Program-made: the position numbers and the translations under genes
Assembly: GCA_044508625.1 (NCBI GenBank)
Contig: JBIQHJ010000002.1
Location: 1-64,000 of the forward strand
DNA length: 64,000 bases
Source: Castellaniella sp044508625
GTDB lineage: Bacteria > Pseudomonadota > Gammaproteobacteria > Burkholderiales > Burkholderiaceae_B
Direction of reading: 5' to 3'
The notes under the pieces: generated by a model
What the model was told of the DNA's origin: nothing
The model's input: the letters and a program-made list of their open reading frames with translations, nothing else
Databases searched by the model: none
In this document: positions 63,199 through 64,000 of the stretch, one piece after another
How positions within the stretch are numbered: position 1 is the first letter of the stretch
Layout: the number at the start of each line of letters is the position of its first letter

Positions 63199-63921
63199 TC
63201 AATGCTGATTGACGTAGGCGTTGTTCATGAAGCCGGTCTGCGTCACGGTGGCCGAATAGCCGTTGCCCTGCTGCAGGACCACGGCTTCGTTGCCGTAGCC
63301 GTTCTGCGTGATGGCCGCGTACAGGTCCTTGCCGTCCTGGTTGATGTAGCCGTCGTTGCGGGTGCCGGTTTGCGTGATGCTGGCCGTATCCCAGGCGCCG
63401 CCCTGGCCGGACTGGATGATGCCCGCGTCGTTCTGCCGGCCGTACTGGTTGATGGTGGCCGTGGCGTTGCGGCCGTCCTGCGTCACCCAGGCGGTGTTGC
63501 CGCCCCAGCCGCCGTTCTGGTTGATCGTGGCGGTGAGGTTCTGGCCCTGCTGGTAGCCATGGTGCCAGCTCCAGCCACCGGTCTGGTCGATGGTCGCATC
63601 ATCGTGGCTGGAGGCCTGGTAGATGGTCGCATGCGCGTTGACGACGCCTTGCTGGACGACGACGGAGTCGTTGTAGTTGCCGAAGGTCGTGATCGTGGCG
63701 CCGGTGTTCGTGGCGTACCGCTGGTTGATGTAGGCGTCGTTGCCGTCGCCCGAACTGGTGATGGACGCGGACGCGCCATCGTTGTCGGCCTGCAGGACCA
63801 CGGCATCGTTGAAACTGCCGGTCTGGCCGACGGTCGCCGTGTCGTACGCCATGGCGGCGGACATGCCGCCGTAGGCGAGGGCGACGCCTAGGGCCGCTGC
63901 TGAAAGTTTGCTGGACATCAT
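63199..63921 (-). CDS. Curlin-repeat protein (CsgA/CsgB-like)
   Basis: 240 residues. Sec signal of about 25 residues ending SAAMA. About nine curlin repeats of 21-24 residues, pattern N-x-A-x-I/V-x-Q-x-G, e.g. NATATINQYGRQNDAGIIQSG. C-terminal NNAYVNQH is the usual curlin end. It forms extracellular amyloid fibres in biofilms. Minor (CsgB) or major (CsgA) role is not resolved. Start ATG pair at 63918/63921, AGGAG ahead. Confidence 0.88.
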   Translation of the reverse strand: MMSSKLSAAALGVALAYGGMSAAMAYDTATVGQTGSFNDAVVLQADNDGASASITSSGDGNDAYINQRYATNTGATITTFGNYNDSVVVQQGVVNAHATIYQASSHDDATIDQTGGWSWHHGYQQGQNLTATINQNGGWGGNTAWVTQDGRNATATINQYGRQNDAGIIQSGQGGAWDTASITQTGTRNDGYINQDGKDLYAAITQNGYGNEAVVLQQGNGYSATVTQTGFMNNAYVNQH

Positions 63922-63963
63922 GCTTCTCCTGATACTGGTTGCGGGGCCTTGTCTGTGGACCGT

Positions 63964-63988
63964 CCGGACGCGGGCCCCGCGCGTCCGG
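63964..63988. other. GC-rich hairpin upstream of the curlin gene
   Basis: CCGGACGCG (63964-63972) pairs with CGCGTCCGG (63980-63988), loop of 7. It lies 43 nt before the curlin start and has no U-tract. It may be the end of an upstream gene's terminator or a leader element; the window ends before this can be decided. Confidence 0.45.
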
Positions 63989-64000
63989 GCGGATGCCGCC

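Overview
The window is about 68-70% GC and contiguous, and it looks like a chromosome segment of a betaproteobacterium close to Bordetella/Achromobacter (Alcaligenaceae, Burkholderiales). The taxonomic reading rests on three things: a glnK-amtB-comM-ubiK block, an rpmI-rplT-pheS-pheT-ihfA-merR block, and protein sequences of that type. I saw no insertion sequence, phage, plasmid or CRISPR feature, so the accessory content is metabolic rather than mobile.

Layout. 0-2.6 kb: ammonium uptake (amtB, glnK, leftward) under a convincing sigma-54 promoter with an NtrC-type enhancer, then a repeat-rich gap. 2.6-10.4 kb: a small lipoprotein, comM, ubiK, then the translation operon rpmI-rplT-pheS-pheT-ihfA and a MerR-type gene. 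The usual thrS-infC is absent in front of rpmI. 10.4-19.7 kb: an ECF sigma/anti-sigma pair diverges from an Atm1-type ABC exporter, which is followed by a complete SUF iron-sulfur operon (Rrf2 regulator, sufB, sufC, sufD, sufS, sufU, sufT), mostly with overlapping start and stop codons. 19.8-21.9 kb: an EAL-CBS-GGDEF protein and a tRNA-Pro(GGG). 22.1-29.3 kb: a sugar-oxidation type cluster (SDR, GMC flavoprotein, DoxX membrane protein, cupin, SMP-30 lactonase, double-VOC protein, GH15 glucosidase). 29.4-37.4 kb: orphan leuD with an MFS permease and divergent LysR, a medium-chain reductase divergent from a DAO-type flavoprotein, a YkvI-type membrane protein, an XRE-cupin regulator and a NADAR-like protein.

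37.5-57.1 kb is the most interesting stretch, a large catabolic island. A LacI repressor diverges from an Rbs-type importer, a ThDP-dependent lyase/synthase, a two-subunit dihydroxyacetone-type kinase (DhaK, DhaL) and a class III CoA-transferase. A hotdog-fold (MaoC-like) gene points the other way. Identical AAACGTTT palindromes lie in front of the lacI gene, the importer and the MaoC gene. A second unit follows: SDR, class I CoA-transferase, enoyl-CoA hydratase, a complete Ugp/Mal-type importer and a DapA-family aldolase, closed by a convergent TetR gene. A perfect 18-bp palindrome sits at the start of this second unit. Together the genes suggest uptake of two related carbohydrate or polyol-acid substrates, phosphorylation or ThDP-dependent C-C chemistry, and CoA-thioester beta-oxidation-like steps. 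The substrate cannot be named from sequence.

57.2-64 kb: a beta-propeller protein, an HTH regulator broken by a one-base frameshift, a small membrane protein, a DUF899 protein, an MFS transporter, and a minimal curli locus (CsgD-like LuxR regulator, CsgH-like protein, curlin-repeat protein) that runs off the right end.

Nearly every long intergenic gap carries short direct tandem repeats of 12-66 nt, an unusual shared property of this chromosome.
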